A stretch of 46,599 nucleotides of DNA from Desulfobacteraceae bacterium (GTDB lineage: Bacteria > Desulfobacterota > Desulfobacteria > Desulfobacterales > JAABSP01). Numbering within the stretch: the stretch's first letter is position 1; every line of letters begins with the position of its first letter. Below the pieces are notes generated by a model. That model ran no database searches, was not told where the DNA came from, and saw nothing but the letters and a program-made list of their open reading frames with translations. A program made the translations under genes and the position numbers. Shown here in pieces: positions 22,554 to 32,185 of the stretch. The DNA is taken from the NCBI GenBank assembly GCA_011390065.1, contig JAABTD010000003.1, positions 1 through 46,599 of the forward strand, given 5' to 3'.

Positions 22554-25034
22554 ATGTACCGGAACCGAAGCCTGAAATTTAAGATATTCTCCGTCGGATG
22601 CGGGCCCCTGATCTTATTTCTTGCCTTGGGCGTTGTCGCCTATCATGGGGTTCAATCCCTTCGGGAAACCGAGGAATGGGTCGGCCGCGCCGGCGGTTTT
22701 GTCCGGGAGGCGCTTGCCATCGAAAAAGAGGCCATGAGCATGGCCACGGCCCTGCGCGGCTATCTACTGTCCGGCCAGGAAGACTTTCTGGCGCCTTACA
22801 GGGACGGAACCACGCGCTTGCCTCAGCGGATCGACGCCCTGAAACAGAAACTTCAATACGATCCGGACAGCGTGGCGCAGCTCGACCGGATCGGAGGCAT
22901 ATTGACGGAATGGCGGGAAACGACCGCCGAAGCCGCCATCGCCCTCCGGGAAGAAATCGGGGACGCCGAAACCATGAACGACATGGCGCGACTGGTGGCG
23001 AAGGCGGAGGGCGAACGCTATTTCAAAATTCTGCGGGAAAAGGTCGCGGCGCTCATTCAACAACATGAACAGCTGATCGGGGAACGGATGGCGTATGCCG
23101 ATACGGCCTACCGCTCCGCCCAGCAGAATATGATGCAACTCGTCGAAACGGGGTTCCGAATGGACCAGACCACCGAGCTGCTGGCCATCGCCAATGAAGT
23201 GTTCTCTTATGCGCTGGAAATGCAGAACGGTTTGCGCGGGTTTTTGTTGTCGGGAACCGAGACGTCTTTTGAACCCTACCGCCGGGGGCGGCAGCAGTTT
23301 TTCATGATCGTGAAAGTGCTGAAGCAAAAAGCGCAGTCCGATCCGAATCAGCTCGAACGCATTGAAGCGGCGGAGACGCTGATCCGGGAATGGGACGCGT
23401 CCGTCGCCCGGCCCGTCATCGCCATTCTGACCGACGCGACCGGCGACCTCGGGACCCGTTCCCAGATGGGCGAACTCGTCGGTAAAGATTTGGAAGACTT
23501 ATATTTTGGACAGTTCCGGGACGCAATGGCCGCCTTCATCAGCACAGCCCAGGTCGACATCAAGAAACGGCGGGAGGCTTCGGACCAAATTCGTCGCCAA
23601 AGCATGGAGGACATCTACACCCTTAACGAGGCCAACGCTTTGCTCGATGAAACCCATGTGGCCATCCGGAACATCCTGACGCTCCAAAACCTGGCCGTGG
23701 ATACCGAGACCGGCATGCGGGGATATCTCCTGTCCGGAGTCGATGCGTTTCTGGCGCCGTATGAGCGGGGCCGGGAGGGGGTCATAACGAGGCTGGGGCA
23801 ACTGAAGCTGTCGGCGGGAAGCGGTCCGGAAAGAGCGGCCCTGCTGAACGAAATCGAAAAGACCTTCACCGCATGGCTGGAAAACGTGACCGTCCCCTAC
23901 ATCGCCCTGCGCAAAGAGATCGGCCACGCCAAAACCATGGACGACATGGCCGACTTCGTTCAGGAAGGCGGCAGCAAGGCCTATTTCGACCGGTTCCGGG
24001 AGGAGATGGCCGCTTTCGCGGAAACTCTGGAGGGTGGGATGGCATCCCGGCGGGCGAACAGCGCCGCCATCGCCCGGGGCGTCAAGAGTTCCGTTTTGGC
24101 CGGCGCGGCCATCGCCGCGGCGCTGGCGCTTCTTTTTTCGTCGCTGCTGTCAAGACATATCAGCCGCCCCGTCAACGGCATTGTGGGCGAACTGGGCGGG
24201 GCCGCCGAGCAGATCCGCTCTGCATCGCGGCAGGTCTCCTCGGCGAGCCAGGACCTTTCCGAAGGCGCCGCCCGACAGGCGGCCGCCATGGAGGAGAGCG
24301 CGTCGTCCCTGGAGCAGATGGCCGCCATGACCCAGCAAAACGCGGTCCACGCCGACGAAGCCGCCAAAATCGTCGGGGAAAGCCAAGGGATCTTTTCCGA
24401 CGCAGACCGGCTTATGGCCGACCTCGACCGCGCCATGACCGACATTGCATCGGCCAGCGAGGAGACCTTCCGGATCAACAAAAGCATCGACGAGATCGCG
24501 TTCCAGACGAACCTGCTGGCCCTCAACGCCGCCGTGGAGGCGGCCCGGGCCGGCGAGTCCGGGGCCGGGTTCGCCGTGGTGGCCGAGGAGGTCCGGAACT
24601 TGGCCCTGCGGGCCGCCGATGCAGCCCGGGACACCGCCGATCTTATCGAAGGGACTGTCGGCAAGGTCAGAAACGGCGGCGAAATGGCCACGCGGGCCAG
24701 CGCTGCTTTCGCCGACGTGTCGGAACAATCGAAGAAAATCGGCGATCTGGTCCGGGAAATCGCGGCGGCTTCGGGCGAACAGGCTCACGGCATCGACCAG
24801 ATCAACCGGGCCGTGGCCGACATGGACCGGATCATCCAGCAGAACGCCGCAAATGCCCAGGAGACGTCGGCATCGTCCGAGCAGCTCCTGGCCCAGGCCG
24901 AGGGCATGAGGGGCGTGGTTTCGGATTTGTCGGCCGTGGTCAACGGCCGCAAAAGACGTGCCCGGGAGTCGGAAAAATCGCGCCCGAGCTTGCCCTTTTC
25001 CCGGCGGAAAAAACTGCCGCGACTTCCCGGATGA
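22554..25034 (+). CDS. methyl-accepting chemotaxis protein with three tandem CHASE3-like repeats
   Basis: Transmembrane chemoreceptor controlling CheA. 826 residues, long for the family because the extracytoplasmic part is tripled. One membrane segment near residues 10-30 and one near 510-530. Between them a ~161-residue unit occurs three times, each with the CHASE3 hallmark: [16 protein letters not shown] (~67), [16 protein letters not shown] (~226), [16 protein letters not shown] (~388); each ends in a similar R(Y/D)F..FREEMAAF-like helix. A full HAMP is not apparent: only [13 protein letters not shown] links to the signalling coiled coil. The signalling tip [20 protein letters not shown] followed by [18 protein letters not shown] is intact. 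GAGGAGGAAG before the ATG is a strong ribosome-binding site. Divergent from an orphan TRAP binding protein. Confidence 0.93.
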   Translation: MYRNRSLKFKIFSVGCGPLILFLALGVVAYHGVQSLRETEEWVGRAGGFVREALAIEKEAMSMATALRGYLLSGQEDFLAPYRDGTTRLPQRIDALKQKLQYDPDSVAQLDRIGGILTEWRETTAEAAIALREEIGDAETMNDMARLVAKAEGERYFKILREKVAALIQQHEQLIGERMAYADTAYRSAQQNMMQLVETGFRMDQTTELLAIANEVFSYALEMQNGLRGFLLSGTETSFEPYRRGRQQFFMIVKVLKQKAQSDPNQLERIEAAETLIREWDASVARPVIAILTDATGDLGTRSQMGELVGKDLEDLYFGQFRDAMAAFISTAQVDIKKRREASDQIRRQSMEDIYTLNEANALLDETHVAIRNILTLQNLAVDTETGMRGYLLSGVDAFLAPYERGREGVITRLGQLKLSAGSGPERAALLNEIEKTFTAWLENVTVPYIALRKEIGHAKTMDDMADFVQEGGSKAYFDRFREEMAAFAETLEGGMASRRANSAAIARGVKSSVLAGAAIAAALALLFSSLLSRHISRPVNGIVGELGGAAEQIRSASRQVSSASQDLSEGAARQAAAMEESASSLEQMAAMTQQNAVHADEAAKIVGESQGIFSDADRLMADLDRAMTDIASASEETFRINKSIDEIAFQTNLLALNAAVEAARAGESGAGFAVVAEEVRNLALRAADAARDTADLIEGTVGKVRNGGEMATRASAAFADVSEQSKKIGDLVREIAAASGEQAHGIDQINRAVADMDRIIQQNAANAQETSASSEQLLAQAEGMRGVVSDLSAVVNGRKRRARESEKSRPSLPFSRRKKLPRLPG

Positions 25035-25065
25035 CCAACGGACGCCTATAGGAAAGGAGGCCGGT

Positions 25066-25857
25066 TTGAACCCCAAAACGCTTCTCGATCTCATCCACGT
25101 CAGCATCCCTTTCCCGATGCTGAAGGAGCAACACCTCGATATGGTGATCGAATTCGGCGTCAATCCCGAGATCAGCTTTTACGCCGATGCCCTGGACACC
25201 TATTCATACGACGATTTCAAAGCGGTGGCGGACCGGCTCCGGGAGACGGGCCGATCTGTGACGTTCCACGCCACTTACCTGGATCTGTCGCCCGGATCGC
25301 CGGACCGGTTGATCCGGGGAGCGACCCGGCGCCGATTCGAACAGGTGCTGGCGCTCGCGCCGCTGTTCCACCCCCGGACGGTGGTCAGCCACCCGGGGTT
25401 TGAAACGCGACGGCACGGGCACATCCGGGATGAATGGCTTGGCAATGCCGTGGAAACCTACGCCTGGTTCGGCAGCCGGCTGCAGGATGAAGGAACGCGG
25501 CTGATGCTGGAAAACGTCTTTGAAGACGGGCCCGACGATATCCGGGAATTGTTGGCCCGGTTGGATGGGCTGGCCGGCTGGTGCTTCGACATCGGCCACC
25601 AGGCCGCTTTTTCAAAGACCGACATGGCGGGATGGATGAACGGTCTGGGCCGGTTCCTGGGTCAGATGCACCTGCATGACAACCGGGGCGAAGGGGACGA
25701 CCACCTGGCCCCCGGCAAAGGGAGCATTGATTTTCCGGCCCTTTTCGACCGGCTGAAAGACCGGAAGGATGATCCGCCGGTGGTGACCATCGAGCCCCAT
25801 AACGAACCCGATGTATGGGACAGCGTCGGCTACCTGGCGGGAATATGGCCGTGGTGA
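25066..25857 (+). CDS. sugar phosphate isomerase/epimerase-type TIM barrel protein (AP endonuclease family 2 fold)
   Basis: Probable metal-dependent TIM barrel enzyme (xylose-isomerase-like fold) of unknown substrate. 263 residues. Candidate metal ligands: His in VTFHATYLD, VVSHPGFE, Glu in MLENVFED, Asp/His in CFDIGHQAAF, QMHLHDNRGEGDDHLAPG and the C-terminal VTIEPHNEPD; together these are the typical ligand set. The start is a TTG at 25066, six bases after AAAGGAGG; no ATG upstream is credible because it would overlap the chemoreceptor gene. It lies 31 bases after the chemoreceptor and may be cotranscribed. Converges on a small gene with a hairpin between. Confidence 0.82.
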   Translation: MNPKTLLDLIHVSIPFPMLKEQHLDMVIEFGVNPEISFYADALDTYSYDDFKAVADRLRETGRSVTFHATYLDLSPGSPDRLIRGATRRRFEQVLALAPLFHPRTVVSHPGFETRRHGHIRDEWLGNAVETYAWFGSRLQDEGTRLMLENVFEDGPDDIRELLARLDGLAGWCFDIGHQAAFSKTDMAGWMNGLGRFLGQMHLHDNRGEGDDHLAPGKGSIDFPALFDRLKDRKDDPPVVTIEPHNEPDVWDSVGYLAGIWPW

Positions 25858-25867
25858 AAACAAAAGC

Positions 25868-25890
25868 CGGAAGTCATGGCGCGACTTCCG
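25868..25890 (-). terminator. hairpin terminator between convergent genes
   Basis: Perfect 8-base stem CGGAAGTC / GACTTCCG with a 7-base loop. On the minus strand it is followed by CTTTTGTTTTC, so it fits an intrinsic terminator of the small gene ending at 25892; it may also stop plus-strand transcripts from the TIM-barrel gene. Confidence 0.6.
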
Positions 25891-25891
25891 A

Positions 25892-26143
25892 TCAGATGAT
25901 CTCCCGGCCGCTTTCGTCGTGGGGTTCCACCCAGACGATGTGGACTTTGTTGATAATAATGGTCTTGGCGCCGCCATCCCTGGCCTTCACGTCCACCAGC
26001 ACGATAAAGGGCTTGTCGTCCCGGGTGAACAGATCGGAAACCCGATCATAAACGCCCGAAAGATTGATTTTTCCGGTTAATGTGGCGCCTTCGACGGTCC
26101 GCACGGTAATGGCCCGGTATGCGATTTTATCGTCGGAATTCAA
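25892..26143 (-). CDS. small conserved-type hypothetical protein (DUF6812-like)
   Basis: 83 residues, no signal peptide or membrane segment. Reads like a compact beta protein: RAITVRTVEGATLTGKINLS, RDDKPFIVLVDV, TIIINKVHIVWVEP. The pattern 'G.I.......SD.......FIVL.D......T..INK..I.W.EP' resembles small uncharacterised proteins I would place in DUF6812; that assignment is from memory. Start is TTG at 26143 with an ideal AAAGGAGG seven bases upstream, the second TTG start in this stretch. Function unknown; ends at a hairpin terminator. Confidence 0.65.
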   Translation of the reverse strand: MNSDDKIAYRAITVRTVEGATLTGKINLSGVYDRVSDLFTRDDKPFIVLVDVKARDGGAKTIIINKVHIVWVEPHDESGREII

Positions 26144-26224
26144 ATTGCGCCTCCTTTGATGTTGTCATCCCTGCGTCATTTTCGGGGAAAAAGAAAGACG
26201 TTAAAGGGAAGAATCGAATTTGTT

Positions 26225-26253
26225 TTGCAAGGACAAGGTTCTTTTGCTATACA
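26225..26253 (+). promoter_or_regulatory. sigma-70-like promoter of the Trm112-to-PgeF gene run
   Basis: TTGCAA, 17 bases, TATACA, ending 47 bases before the Trm112-like start, in a short AT-rich pocket. Probably drives at least the first genes of the housekeeping run that continues to 32185. Confidence 0.5.
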
Positions 26254-26299
26254 CAAAAAATATCTTTTTTGGCGACAGGAAAGCAAACAGGAGAAAAAA

Positions 26300-26509
26300 A
26301 TGGCGATTAGCAAGGACCTTCTCGACATACTGGCATGCCCCAAATGCAAAGGGGACATCTATTTGACCGAATCCGGAGACGGCCTGATCTGCGACAATTG
26401 CAAGCTGCTGTACGAGATCAAAGACGACATCCCCATCATGCTCATTGAAGAGGCGAAACCCATCGAGACGACGCCGGAGGATGGAGCAGGGGCGAAGAAT
26501 GAGGGATGA
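26300..26509 (+). CDS. Trm112 family protein
   Basis: Small zinc-ribbon protein, 69 residues. Trm112 proteins in eukaryotes and archaea activate several methyltransferases; bacterial ones are less studied and often lie near lipid A or nucleotide genes. The domain is LLDILACPKCKGDIYLTE followed by GLICDNCKLLYEIKDDIPIM, with a CPKC...CDNC zinc site and the usual final 'Y.I.DGIP.ML' strand. An acidic tail follows. ATG at 26300 follows CAGGAG at about eight bases. First gene of the run leading to gmk. Confidence 0.88.
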   Translation: MAISKDLLDILACPKCKGDIYLTESGDGLICDNCKLLYEIKDDIPIMLIEEAKPIETTPEDGAGAKNEG

Positions 26510-26557
26510 AGTCCGCCGTACTTCCCTCCGTTCCTGACCTCCCGCCGCTGATTTTTC

Positions 26558-27097
26558 ATGAGCCGCCCTCAGCCGCCCAAATTCGCAAAACTGGTGATCG
26601 GACTTTTCATGGCGGATAAGCCGCTTCTGGATGAACTGGCCCCGATTCTTGAGGAGCGGTTCGGACCCGTGGACACCGTCAGCCCCTGGATGGCCTTTGA
26701 CTACACCACGTATTATACACCGGAAATGGGAGACCGTCTATCCCGGCGGATGTTCGCTTTCAGAGATCTCGTACACCAGGCGGATTTGCCCGTTGTCAAA
26801 GGCTTCACCAACGACGTGGAGAACCGATTTTCCACAGACGGGCGCCGGACAGTGAACATCGATCCCGGATACCTGCTCTATGAGCGGTTCGTGCTGGCCA
26901 CCGGGAAAAATTTCACTCACCGCATCTATCTGAGCGACGGCATTTATGCCGATCTCACGCTCATCTACCAGAAAAATACATTCAGACCGCTGCCCTGGAC
27001 CTATCCGGACTACGCTGACGAAAAGATGATCCGCTTTTTATCGCTGGTCCGGCGGCGGTATGGACTGGATCTGAAACGATCGGGGACCCCCTTATGA
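26558..27097 (+). CDS. DUF4416 family protein
   Basis: 179-residue protein of unknown function found mostly in Desulfobacterota and relatives. Diagnostic stretches are PKFAKLVIGLFMADKPLLDE, FDYTTYYTPEMG, RTVNIDPGYLLYERFVLATG, IYLSDGIYADLTLIYQK and PWTYPDY. No catalytic motif recognised, although conserved D, Y and K residues in the last blocks look functional. The stop overlaps the ATGATG start of yicC, so translation is coupled. No good Shine-Dalgarno precedes its ATG. Confidence 0.85.
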   Translation: MSRPQPPKFAKLVIGLFMADKPLLDELAPILEERFGPVDTVSPWMAFDYTTYYTPEMGDRLSRRMFAFRDLVHQADLPVVKGFTNDVENRFSTDGRRTVNIDPGYLLYERFVLATGKNFTHRIYLSDGIYADLTLIYQKNTFRPLPWTYPDYADEKMIRFLSLVRRRYGLDLKRSGTPL

Positions 27098-27975
27098 TGA
27101 AGAGTATGACCGGCTTTTCAAGTGCGGAAAAGACAGTCGGCGATCTGACCGTTGCCGTGGAAATCCGATCCTACAACAGCCGCTATCTGGATTTGACGGT
27201 TCGCCTTCCCCAAAGGTATCTCTCCATGGAGGAGCGGATCAAGCCCCTGGCGTCGGCGGCCATTTCCAGGGGGCGGGTGGAGGCGCGCCTCCAGATCCGG
27301 GACGAATCCGAATCGGCCCATGCCTTTGAAATCGACGCGGCCCTGGCGGACAGCTGCCACGAAGCCCTCAAGACCCTTCGGGACCGGTTCGGTCTCGCAG
27401 AGCCCATCTCCCTTTCTCTGATTGCCGGGACCGGGGGCGTCATCCGTCCCAAAGAGGCCTCGCCGGATCTGGAAGCGGGATGGCCGACCGTCCGGGACTG
27501 CGTCTCCGAGGCCCTGCTCGCTTTCAACGCCATGCGGGAGCGGGAGGGCGCCTTTATCGCGGCGGATTTCGCCGACCGGCTGGCCGCCATCGAGACCGCC
27601 ATCGACGCCATCGAGACCGACTCCGAGGGGTTGGCGACCCATTACCGGCAGCGGCTGATGGAACGGATCGGCGTCCTGACCGAGGGTGCAACCGAGATCG
27701 ATCCGGCCCGGATCGCCCAGGAAGCGGCGTTTCTGGCGGATCGAAGCGACATTTCCGAGGAAATCGTCCGGGCCCGGAGCCATCTGGCGCAGTTCAGGAA
27801 AACCATGGCCGCCGAGGAGCCGGCCGGCCGGACGCTCAATTTTCTGTTGCAGGAGTTCAATCGGGAGTTCAACACCATCGGGTCCAAAACCGGCAATGCG
27901 GATGTCTCCCATCGGGTGGTGGACGTTAAATCAGAGCTGGAAAAGATCCGCGAACAAGTTCAAAATCTGGAGTGA
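27094..27975 (+). CDS. yicC: YicC family endoribonuclease
   Basis: 293 residues, the full family length. In E. coli YicC is an endoribonuclease family that affects small RNAs such as RyhB. The N-terminal YicC-like domain begins [20 protein letters not shown] and [17 protein letters not shown], the C-terminal DUF1732 ends with [20 protein letters not shown] and [20 protein letters not shown], the most conserved part of the family. Start overlaps the DUF4416 stop; ATG at 27094 or 27097. The order yicC-remA-gmk is common in Desulfobacterota. Confidence 0.95.
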   Translation: MMKSMTGFSSAEKTVGDLTVAVEIRSYNSRYLDLTVRLPQRYLSMEERIKPLASAAISRGRVEARLQIRDESESAHAFEIDAALADSCHEALKTLRDRFGLAEPISLSLIAGTGGVIRPKEASPDLEAGWPTVRDCVSEALLAFNAMREREGAFIAADFADRLAAIETAIDAIETDSEGLATHYRQRLMERIGVLTEGATEIDPARIAQEAAFLADRSDISEEIVRARSHLAQFRKTMAAEEPAGRTLNFLLQEFNREFNTIGSKTGNADVSHRVVDVKSELEKIREQVQNLE

Positions 27976-27979
27976 CAAC

Positions 27980-28288
27980 ATGCAAAATACCCAGCTCGGG
28001 ACGAAACCGTTTTCGCCCCTGCTCCTCAACGTCGGCTTCGGCAGTACGGTGGCGGCGGACCGGGTCGTGGCCATCCTGCCCCCCAGTTCGGCGCCCATGA
28101 AACGGCTGAAGGACGAAGCCAAAGAGGAACGACGCCTGGTGGACGCCACCCACGGCCGCAAGACCCGGTCGGTCATCGTCATGGACAGCAACCACGTGGT
28201 GCTCTCCGCCATCCAGGCCGAGACCATCGCCCAGCGGTATGCGGGACTGCGGGAGACCCAGAAGGAATCGCAGGAAAGCCATGGCTGA
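27980..28288 (+). CDS. remA: RemA/DUF370 family protein
   Basis: 102 residues. In Bacillus RemA is a DNA-binding activator of matrix genes that forms multimeric rings. The conserved core is [58 protein letters not shown] and the final ETIAQR. The C-terminal tail after the core is hydrophilic ([11 protein letters not shown]). It lies four bases after yicC and overlaps the start of gmk. Regulatory targets in Gram-negative hosts are not established, so the role here is open. Confidence 0.9.
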   Translation: MQNTQLGTKPFSPLLLNVGFGSTVAADRVVAILPPSSAPMKRLKDEAKEERRLVDATHGRKTRSVIVMDSNHVVLSAIQAETIAQRYAGLRETQKESQESHG

Positions 28289-28901
28289 AGCGACCACCCG
28301 TCCGTCCGGCCATCTGTTCATTGTCTCGGCGCCGTCCGGCGCCGGTAAATCGACCCTGTGCGGCGCGGCCCGGGAACGGTTTCCGAACCTGCGGTATTCC
28401 ATCTCCGCCACGGCCCGTCCGCCCCGTCCCGGCGAAGTCCACGGCAAAGATTATTTCTTCGTATCCGAGGAGGAGTTCAAAAAGGGGATCGAGGAGGGCC
28501 GGTGGGCCGAATGGGCCGTGGTCCACGGGAATTACTACGGCACCCCTGCTGAATTTATCCGGAACACGCTGTCGGATGGGCATGACATCCTCCTGGACAT
28601 CGACGTCCAGGGGGCCGAGCAGTTGATGGACCGGTTTCCGGACAGCATTTCCATCTTTATCATGCCCCCGTCCCAAGAGATTCTCAGAGACCGGCTGGAG
28701 AAACGGGGAACCGACGATCCGGCGGTGATCCGGCGCCGCATGGAAAACGCCTGGAAGGAGATGGCCCTGAAGGACCGCTACCGCCACATCATCGTCAACG
28801 ACAATCTGTCGCGGGCCGTAAATCAGTTCATCGACATCATCGATCATCACCGCCGATCCCAACATGACCCGGCCATGGGGAAAGGCGGCGGTAGTCCGTG
28901 A
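28281..28901 (+). CDS. gmk: guanylate kinase
   Basis: ATP-dependent phosphorylation of GMP to GDP, essential for nucleotide and (p)ppGpp metabolism. 206 residues, normal length. P-loop [14 protein letters not shown]-binding [20 protein letters not shown] and [13 protein letters not shown], and the [10 protein letters not shown] strand are intact; the lid region reads [20 protein letters not shown] at 28281, after CAGGAAAG, overlaps the remA stop by eight bases. Its own stop overlaps the GTG of rlmB. Confidence 0.97.
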   Translation: MAEATTRPSGHLFIVSAPSGAGKSTLCGAARERFPNLRYSISATARPPRPGEVHGKDYFFVSEEEFKKGIEEGRWAEWAVVHGNYYGTPAEFIRNTLSDGHDILLDIDVQGAEQLMDRFPDSISIFIMPPSQEILRDRLEKRGTDDPAVIRRRMENAWKEMALKDRYRHIIVNDNLSRAVNQFIDIIDHHRRSQHDPAMGKGGGSP

Positions 28902-29650
28902 AAACCGAGATTCTATACGGGATTCATCCGGTGGCCGAGGCGATTCGCGCCGGCAGGCGGAAAGTCGTCAATCTCATGGTGGCCGAAAAGACTTCCCCCC
29001 GGTTGGCATCCCTGATGGAACTGGCGCGGTCCACCGGCATCCCCGTGGAAAAACGACCCGTCGCCGATCTGAAGGCCATGGCCGGAACCGACGGCCACCA
29101 GGGGGTTGCGGCAAGGGTCGGACCGTATCCGGTCCTGGACCTGTTCGCGCCGCGGCAGGTGGCGGAATTGTCCCAGAGTCCGCCGTTTCTCCTGCTGCTG
29201 GATTCCATTCTCGACCCCCAGAACCTGGGCGCCCTGATCCGCACCGCCGTCTGCGCCGGCGTGGACGGCGTGATACTGCCCAGGGACCGGTCCGCCGGTC
29301 CGTCGCCGGCGGTTTCCAAGGCGTCGGCCGGCGCCATGGAACACGTCCGGATGATCCAGGCAACGAATCTGGTCCGGTCCATGGAGATGCTCAAGGCGAC
29401 CGGCATCTGGATCACCGGACTCGACCGGCAGGGGACCCGGTCGATTTTTAAAAGCGACCTTAAAGGACCCGTCGCCCTGGTGGTCGGCGGTGAGGAAAAG
29501 GGGATCCGTCCCCTGGTTAAAAAGCAGTGCGATTTTCTGGCGACCATTCCCCAGAAGGGGTCCATCGATTCCCTGAATGCGTCCGCCGCCGGGGCAGTAG
29601 CGCTTTATGAAGCCTTCCGGCAGCGGGGTCTGGATAGAACCGACGGTTAA
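28898..29650 (+). CDS. rlmB: 23S rRNA (guanosine-2'-O)-methyltransferase, RlmB/TrmH (SpoU) family
   Basis: SPOUT-class 2'-O-methyltransferase, most likely for G2251 of 23S rRNA. 250 residues. An N-terminal substrate-binding domain ([18 protein letters not shown]) is followed by the knotted SAM domain: motif 1 [20 protein letters not shown], motif 2 [16 protein letters not shown], motif 3 [20 protein letters not shown] with the NxS signature. GTG start overlaps the gmk TGA (GTGA), coupling the two. Confidence 0.93.
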   Translation: MKTEILYGIHPVAEAIRAGRRKVVNLMVAEKTSPRLASLMELARSTGIPVEKRPVADLKAMAGTDGHQGVAARVGPYPVLDLFAPRQVAELSQSPPFLLLLDSILDPQNLGALIRTAVCAGVDGVILPRDRSAGPSPAVSKASAGAMEHVRMIQATNLVRSMEMLKATGIWITGLDRQGTRSIFKSDLKGPVALVVGGEEKGIRPLVKKQCDFLATIPQKGSIDSLNASAAGAVALYEAFRQRGLDRTDG

Positions 29651-29676
29651 ACATTCGGAACAAAGGACGGCATATC

Positions 29677-30900
29677 ATGACGCAAGAAGAGAAAATCACC
29701 GTGAACCGGGACGGCAGCCTCAACGTGCCGGACCATCCCGTGATCCCCTTTATCGAAGGCGACGGCATCGGCCCCGACATCTGGAAAGCCGCCAAAATGG
29801 TGATGGACGCGGCCGTGGAAAACGCCTACGACGGCAACCGAAAGATCGCCTGGCAACAGGCGGCGGCCGGCGAAAGCGGATTCCAGGACACCGGCGAATG
29901 GCTGCCCGAAGCCACACTCGACGCCATCAGGGAACATGTCGTGGCCATCAAGGGGCCCCTGACCACGCCGGTGGGCAAAGGCATCCGGAGCCTCAACGTC
30001 ACCATCCGCCAGCGGCTCGATCTTTACGCCTGCGTCCGGCCCGTGAAATATATCGATTCGGTGCCCAGCCCCATGAAGCGCCCCGACAAAATCGACATGG
30101 TGATCTTCCGGGAAAACACCGAAGACGTCTACGCCGGCATCGAGTGGGCGGCCAAAAGCGACGAGGCCCGGCGCGTCGCGGCGTTTCTGAAGGACGAGAT
30201 GGGGGTGACCCTGCCGCCGGGATCCGGCATCGGCATCAAGCCCATCAGCGAGCGGGGCAGCAAACGGCTGGTGGCCAGGGCCATTCAATACGCCATCGAC
30301 AAGAACCTTCCCACGGTCACCCTGATGCACAAGGGCAACATCATGAAGTTCACCGAAGGGGCCTTCAGCCAGTGGGGGTACGAGGTGGCCCGGGAACAGT
30401 TCGAAGATCGGGTCATTTCCGAAAAAAAGGTGTATGAAAAATACGGCGGCAACCCGCCGGCGGGCCGGATCGTCATCAAGGACCGGATCGCGGACATGCT
30501 CTTCCAGCAGGTGCTGCTGCGGCCCGAGGAATACGACGTCATCGCCACCCCAAATCTAAACGGCGACTACATCTCCGACGCCCTGGCGGCCCAGGTGGGC
30601 GGGCTGGGCATGGCCCCGGGCGCCAACATCGGCGACGACTGCGCCGTCTTCGAGGCCACCCACGGCACCGCCCCCAAATACGCCGGTTTGGACAAGGTCA
30701 ACCCGTCGTCCCTGATCCTGTCGGGCGCCATGATGCTGGACCACATGGGCTGGCCGGAAGCCGCCGACATGATCCGCACCGGCGTGGCCGCCGCCATAAA
30801 AGACGGCGTGGTCACCTACGACCTGGCGCGGCAGATCGAAGGGGCCAAGGAGGTCAAATGCTCGGTGTTCGGGGAGGCGATTGTGGAGCGGTTGAGATAG
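29677..30900 (+). CDS. icd: NADP-dependent isocitrate dehydrogenase
   Basis: Oxidative decarboxylation of isocitrate to 2-oxoglutarate in the TCA cycle. 407 residues, a normal homodimeric bacterial enzyme like E. coli Icd. Motifs: [13 protein letters not shown]; the isocitrate-binding and phosphorylatable serine loop [48 protein letters not shown]; metal-binding [31 protein letters not shown] with KY typical of NADP-specific enzymes. No IDH kinase/phosphatase is visible in the window. Part of the gmk gene run, 26 bases after rlmB. Confidence 0.96.
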   Translation: MTQEEKITVNRDGSLNVPDHPVIPFIEGDGIGPDIWKAAKMVMDAAVENAYDGNRKIAWQQAAAGESGFQDTGEWLPEATLDAIREHVVAIKGPLTTPVGKGIRSLNVTIRQRLDLYACVRPVKYIDSVPSPMKRPDKIDMVIFRENTEDVYAGIEWAAKSDEARRVAAFLKDEMGVTLPPGSGIGIKPISERGSKRLVARAIQYAIDKNLPTVTLMHKGNIMKFTEGAFSQWGYEVAREQFEDRVISEKKVYEKYGGNPPAGRIVIKDRIADMLFQQVLLRPEEYDVIATPNLNGDYISDALAAQVGGLGMAPGANIGDDCAVFEATHGTAPKYAGLDKVNPSSLILSGAMMLDHMGWPEAADMIRTGVAAAIKDGVVTYDLARQIEGAKEVKCSVFGEAIVERLR

Positions 30901-30923
30901 ACGGGCAAGCCTTCCACCGAGCA

Positions 30924-31415
30924 ATGATGCCGCGATACATCACATTAGAAAGACTGGCGGAGGTCGGGTTCAACCATCGCAATGCGGGGAAAACGGTCGT
31001 CTTCACCAACGGCTGCTTCGACATCCTCCACGCCGGCCATGTGCGGTATCTGACGGCTGCAAAAGCCCAGGGGGACGTGCTGATCGTCGGCCTCAACTCG
31101 GACGCTTCCGTGAGGAAAATCAAAGGAGACAAACGCCCCATTGTCGGCCAGGAACAGCGGGCCGAGGTGCTGGCCGGCCTGGCCTGTGTGGATTATATCG
31201 CCATTTTTGACGAGCCTGATCCCTATCGGTTGATCCGGTCGCTGATGCCCGATGTGCTGGTCAAAGGGGCCGACTGGCCCGAAGACGCCATCATCGGCGC
31301 GGACATCGTCAAAGCCGCCGGCGGCCGGGTGGCCCGCATCGACGTGGTGGCGGAAATCTCCACATCCCGGATCATTGAAACGATTCTGGCGCGTTACGGA
31401 GAGGCGAGATCATGA
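30924..31415 (+). CDS. rfaE2: D-glycero-beta-D-manno-heptose 1-phosphate adenylyltransferase
   Basis: Makes ADP-heptose for the LPS inner core. 163 residues: only the cytidylyltransferase-fold half (HldE C-terminal domain), so the kinase half must be encoded elsewhere. Motifs: VVFTNGCFDILHAGHVRYL with the HxGH signature, GDVLIVGLNSDASVRKIKG, KRPIVGQEQRAEVLAG, and the C-terminal STSRIIETI (the S/T-x-x-I... equivalent of ISTT). Start at 30924 or 30927, no clear ribosome-binding site. Its stop overlaps the next ATG. Indicates a Gram-negative outer membrane with heptose-containing LPS. Confidence 0.93.
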   Translation: MMPRYITLERLAEVGFNHRNAGKTVVFTNGCFDILHAGHVRYLTAAKAQGDVLIVGLNSDASVRKIKGDKRPIVGQEQRAEVLAGLACVDYIAIFDEPDPYRLIRSLMPDVLVKGADWPEDAIIGADIVKAAGGRVARIDVVAEISTSRIIETILARYGEARS

Positions 31416-32185
31416 AATGGGCGCGGCAAAACGGCTTGGCCTTCTACCAGTTTCCCCATCTTTCCGGATTCCCGGAAATCCACCATGGCGTTTTTACCCG
31501 AAAAGGCGGGGATAGCGGCGGCCCCTTTGCCGAACTCAATACCGCCCTCAGCGTGGGAGACGATGCCGGGGCCGTGGCGCGGAACCGGGCGAAAGTAAAG
31601 GCGGCGTCAGGCGGGGGGCGGTTGCAGTTCGCCCGGCAGGTGCATGGCGTAGACGTGGTGGCCTTTTCAAAAGACGGCAATGGAGCCGCTCCCGGAGAGA
31701 TCCTGGCGGGGGACGCCATGATTACCGACATCCCCGGCCTCAACCTGATCATCCAGGTGGCCGACTGCCAGGCGGTGCTGCTCTATGACCCGGTCCGTCG
31801 CGCCGTGGCCAACATCCATTCCGGGTGGCGGAGCAGCGTGGCGAACATCATCGGCGAGACGGTGGGGGCCATGGCGACTTGTTTCGGCAGCGATCCGGCC
31901 GATGTGTTGGCTGGCGTAGGCCCCTCGCTGGGACCGTGCTGCGGGGAATTCGTCAACTATCGGGAGGAGATCCCCGAACCGCTCTGGGCCTACCGCATCG
32001 GGGATCATCATTTCGATTTCTGGGCCGTCAGCCGGGATCAGTTGAAGGCCTCCGGGGTGTGTGAGAGCAATATCCACATCAGCGGACTCTGCACCCGATG
32101 CCGCACCGACCGGTTTTTCTCCTATCGCGGCGAAGGGCGGACCGGCCGGTTTGCAGTGGTTATCGGTTTGAGAAAAAATCCCTGA
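31412..32185 (+). CDS. pgeF: peptidoglycan editing factor / purine nucleoside phosphorylase, YfiH (multicopper-oxidase-like) family
   Basis: 257 residues of the YfiH/DUF152 family. Members cleave nucleosides and in E. coli help exclude L-Ser from peptidoglycan precursors. The zinc site is seen as the histidine in QVHGVD, the cysteine in QVADCQAVLLYD and the histidine in IHSGWRSSVANI; other conserved blocks are HGVFTRKGGDSGGPFAELN and CGEFVNYREEIPEP near a CC pair. The ATG overlaps the rfaE2 stop (ATGA). Last gene of the run; its 3' end overlaps the convergent DnaJ-like gene by 26 bases. Confidence 0.92.
   Translation: MKWARQNGLAFYQFPHLSGFPEIHHGVFTRKGGDSGGPFAELNTALSVGDDAGAVARNRAKVKAASGGGRLQFARQVHGVDVVAFSKDGNGAAPGEILAGDAMITDIPGLNLIIQVADCQAVLLYDPVRRAVANIHSGWRSSVANIIGETVGAMATCFGSDPADVLAGVGPSLGPCCGEFVNYREEIPEPLWAYRIGDHHFDFWAVSRDQLKASGVCESNIHISGLCTRCRTDRFFSYRGEGRTGRFAVVIGLRKNP

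Noticed and set aside
24150-25163. Minus-strand frame of 337 codons
   Set aside because: Antisense to the chemoreceptor signalling domain, which is strongly conserved on the plus strand.
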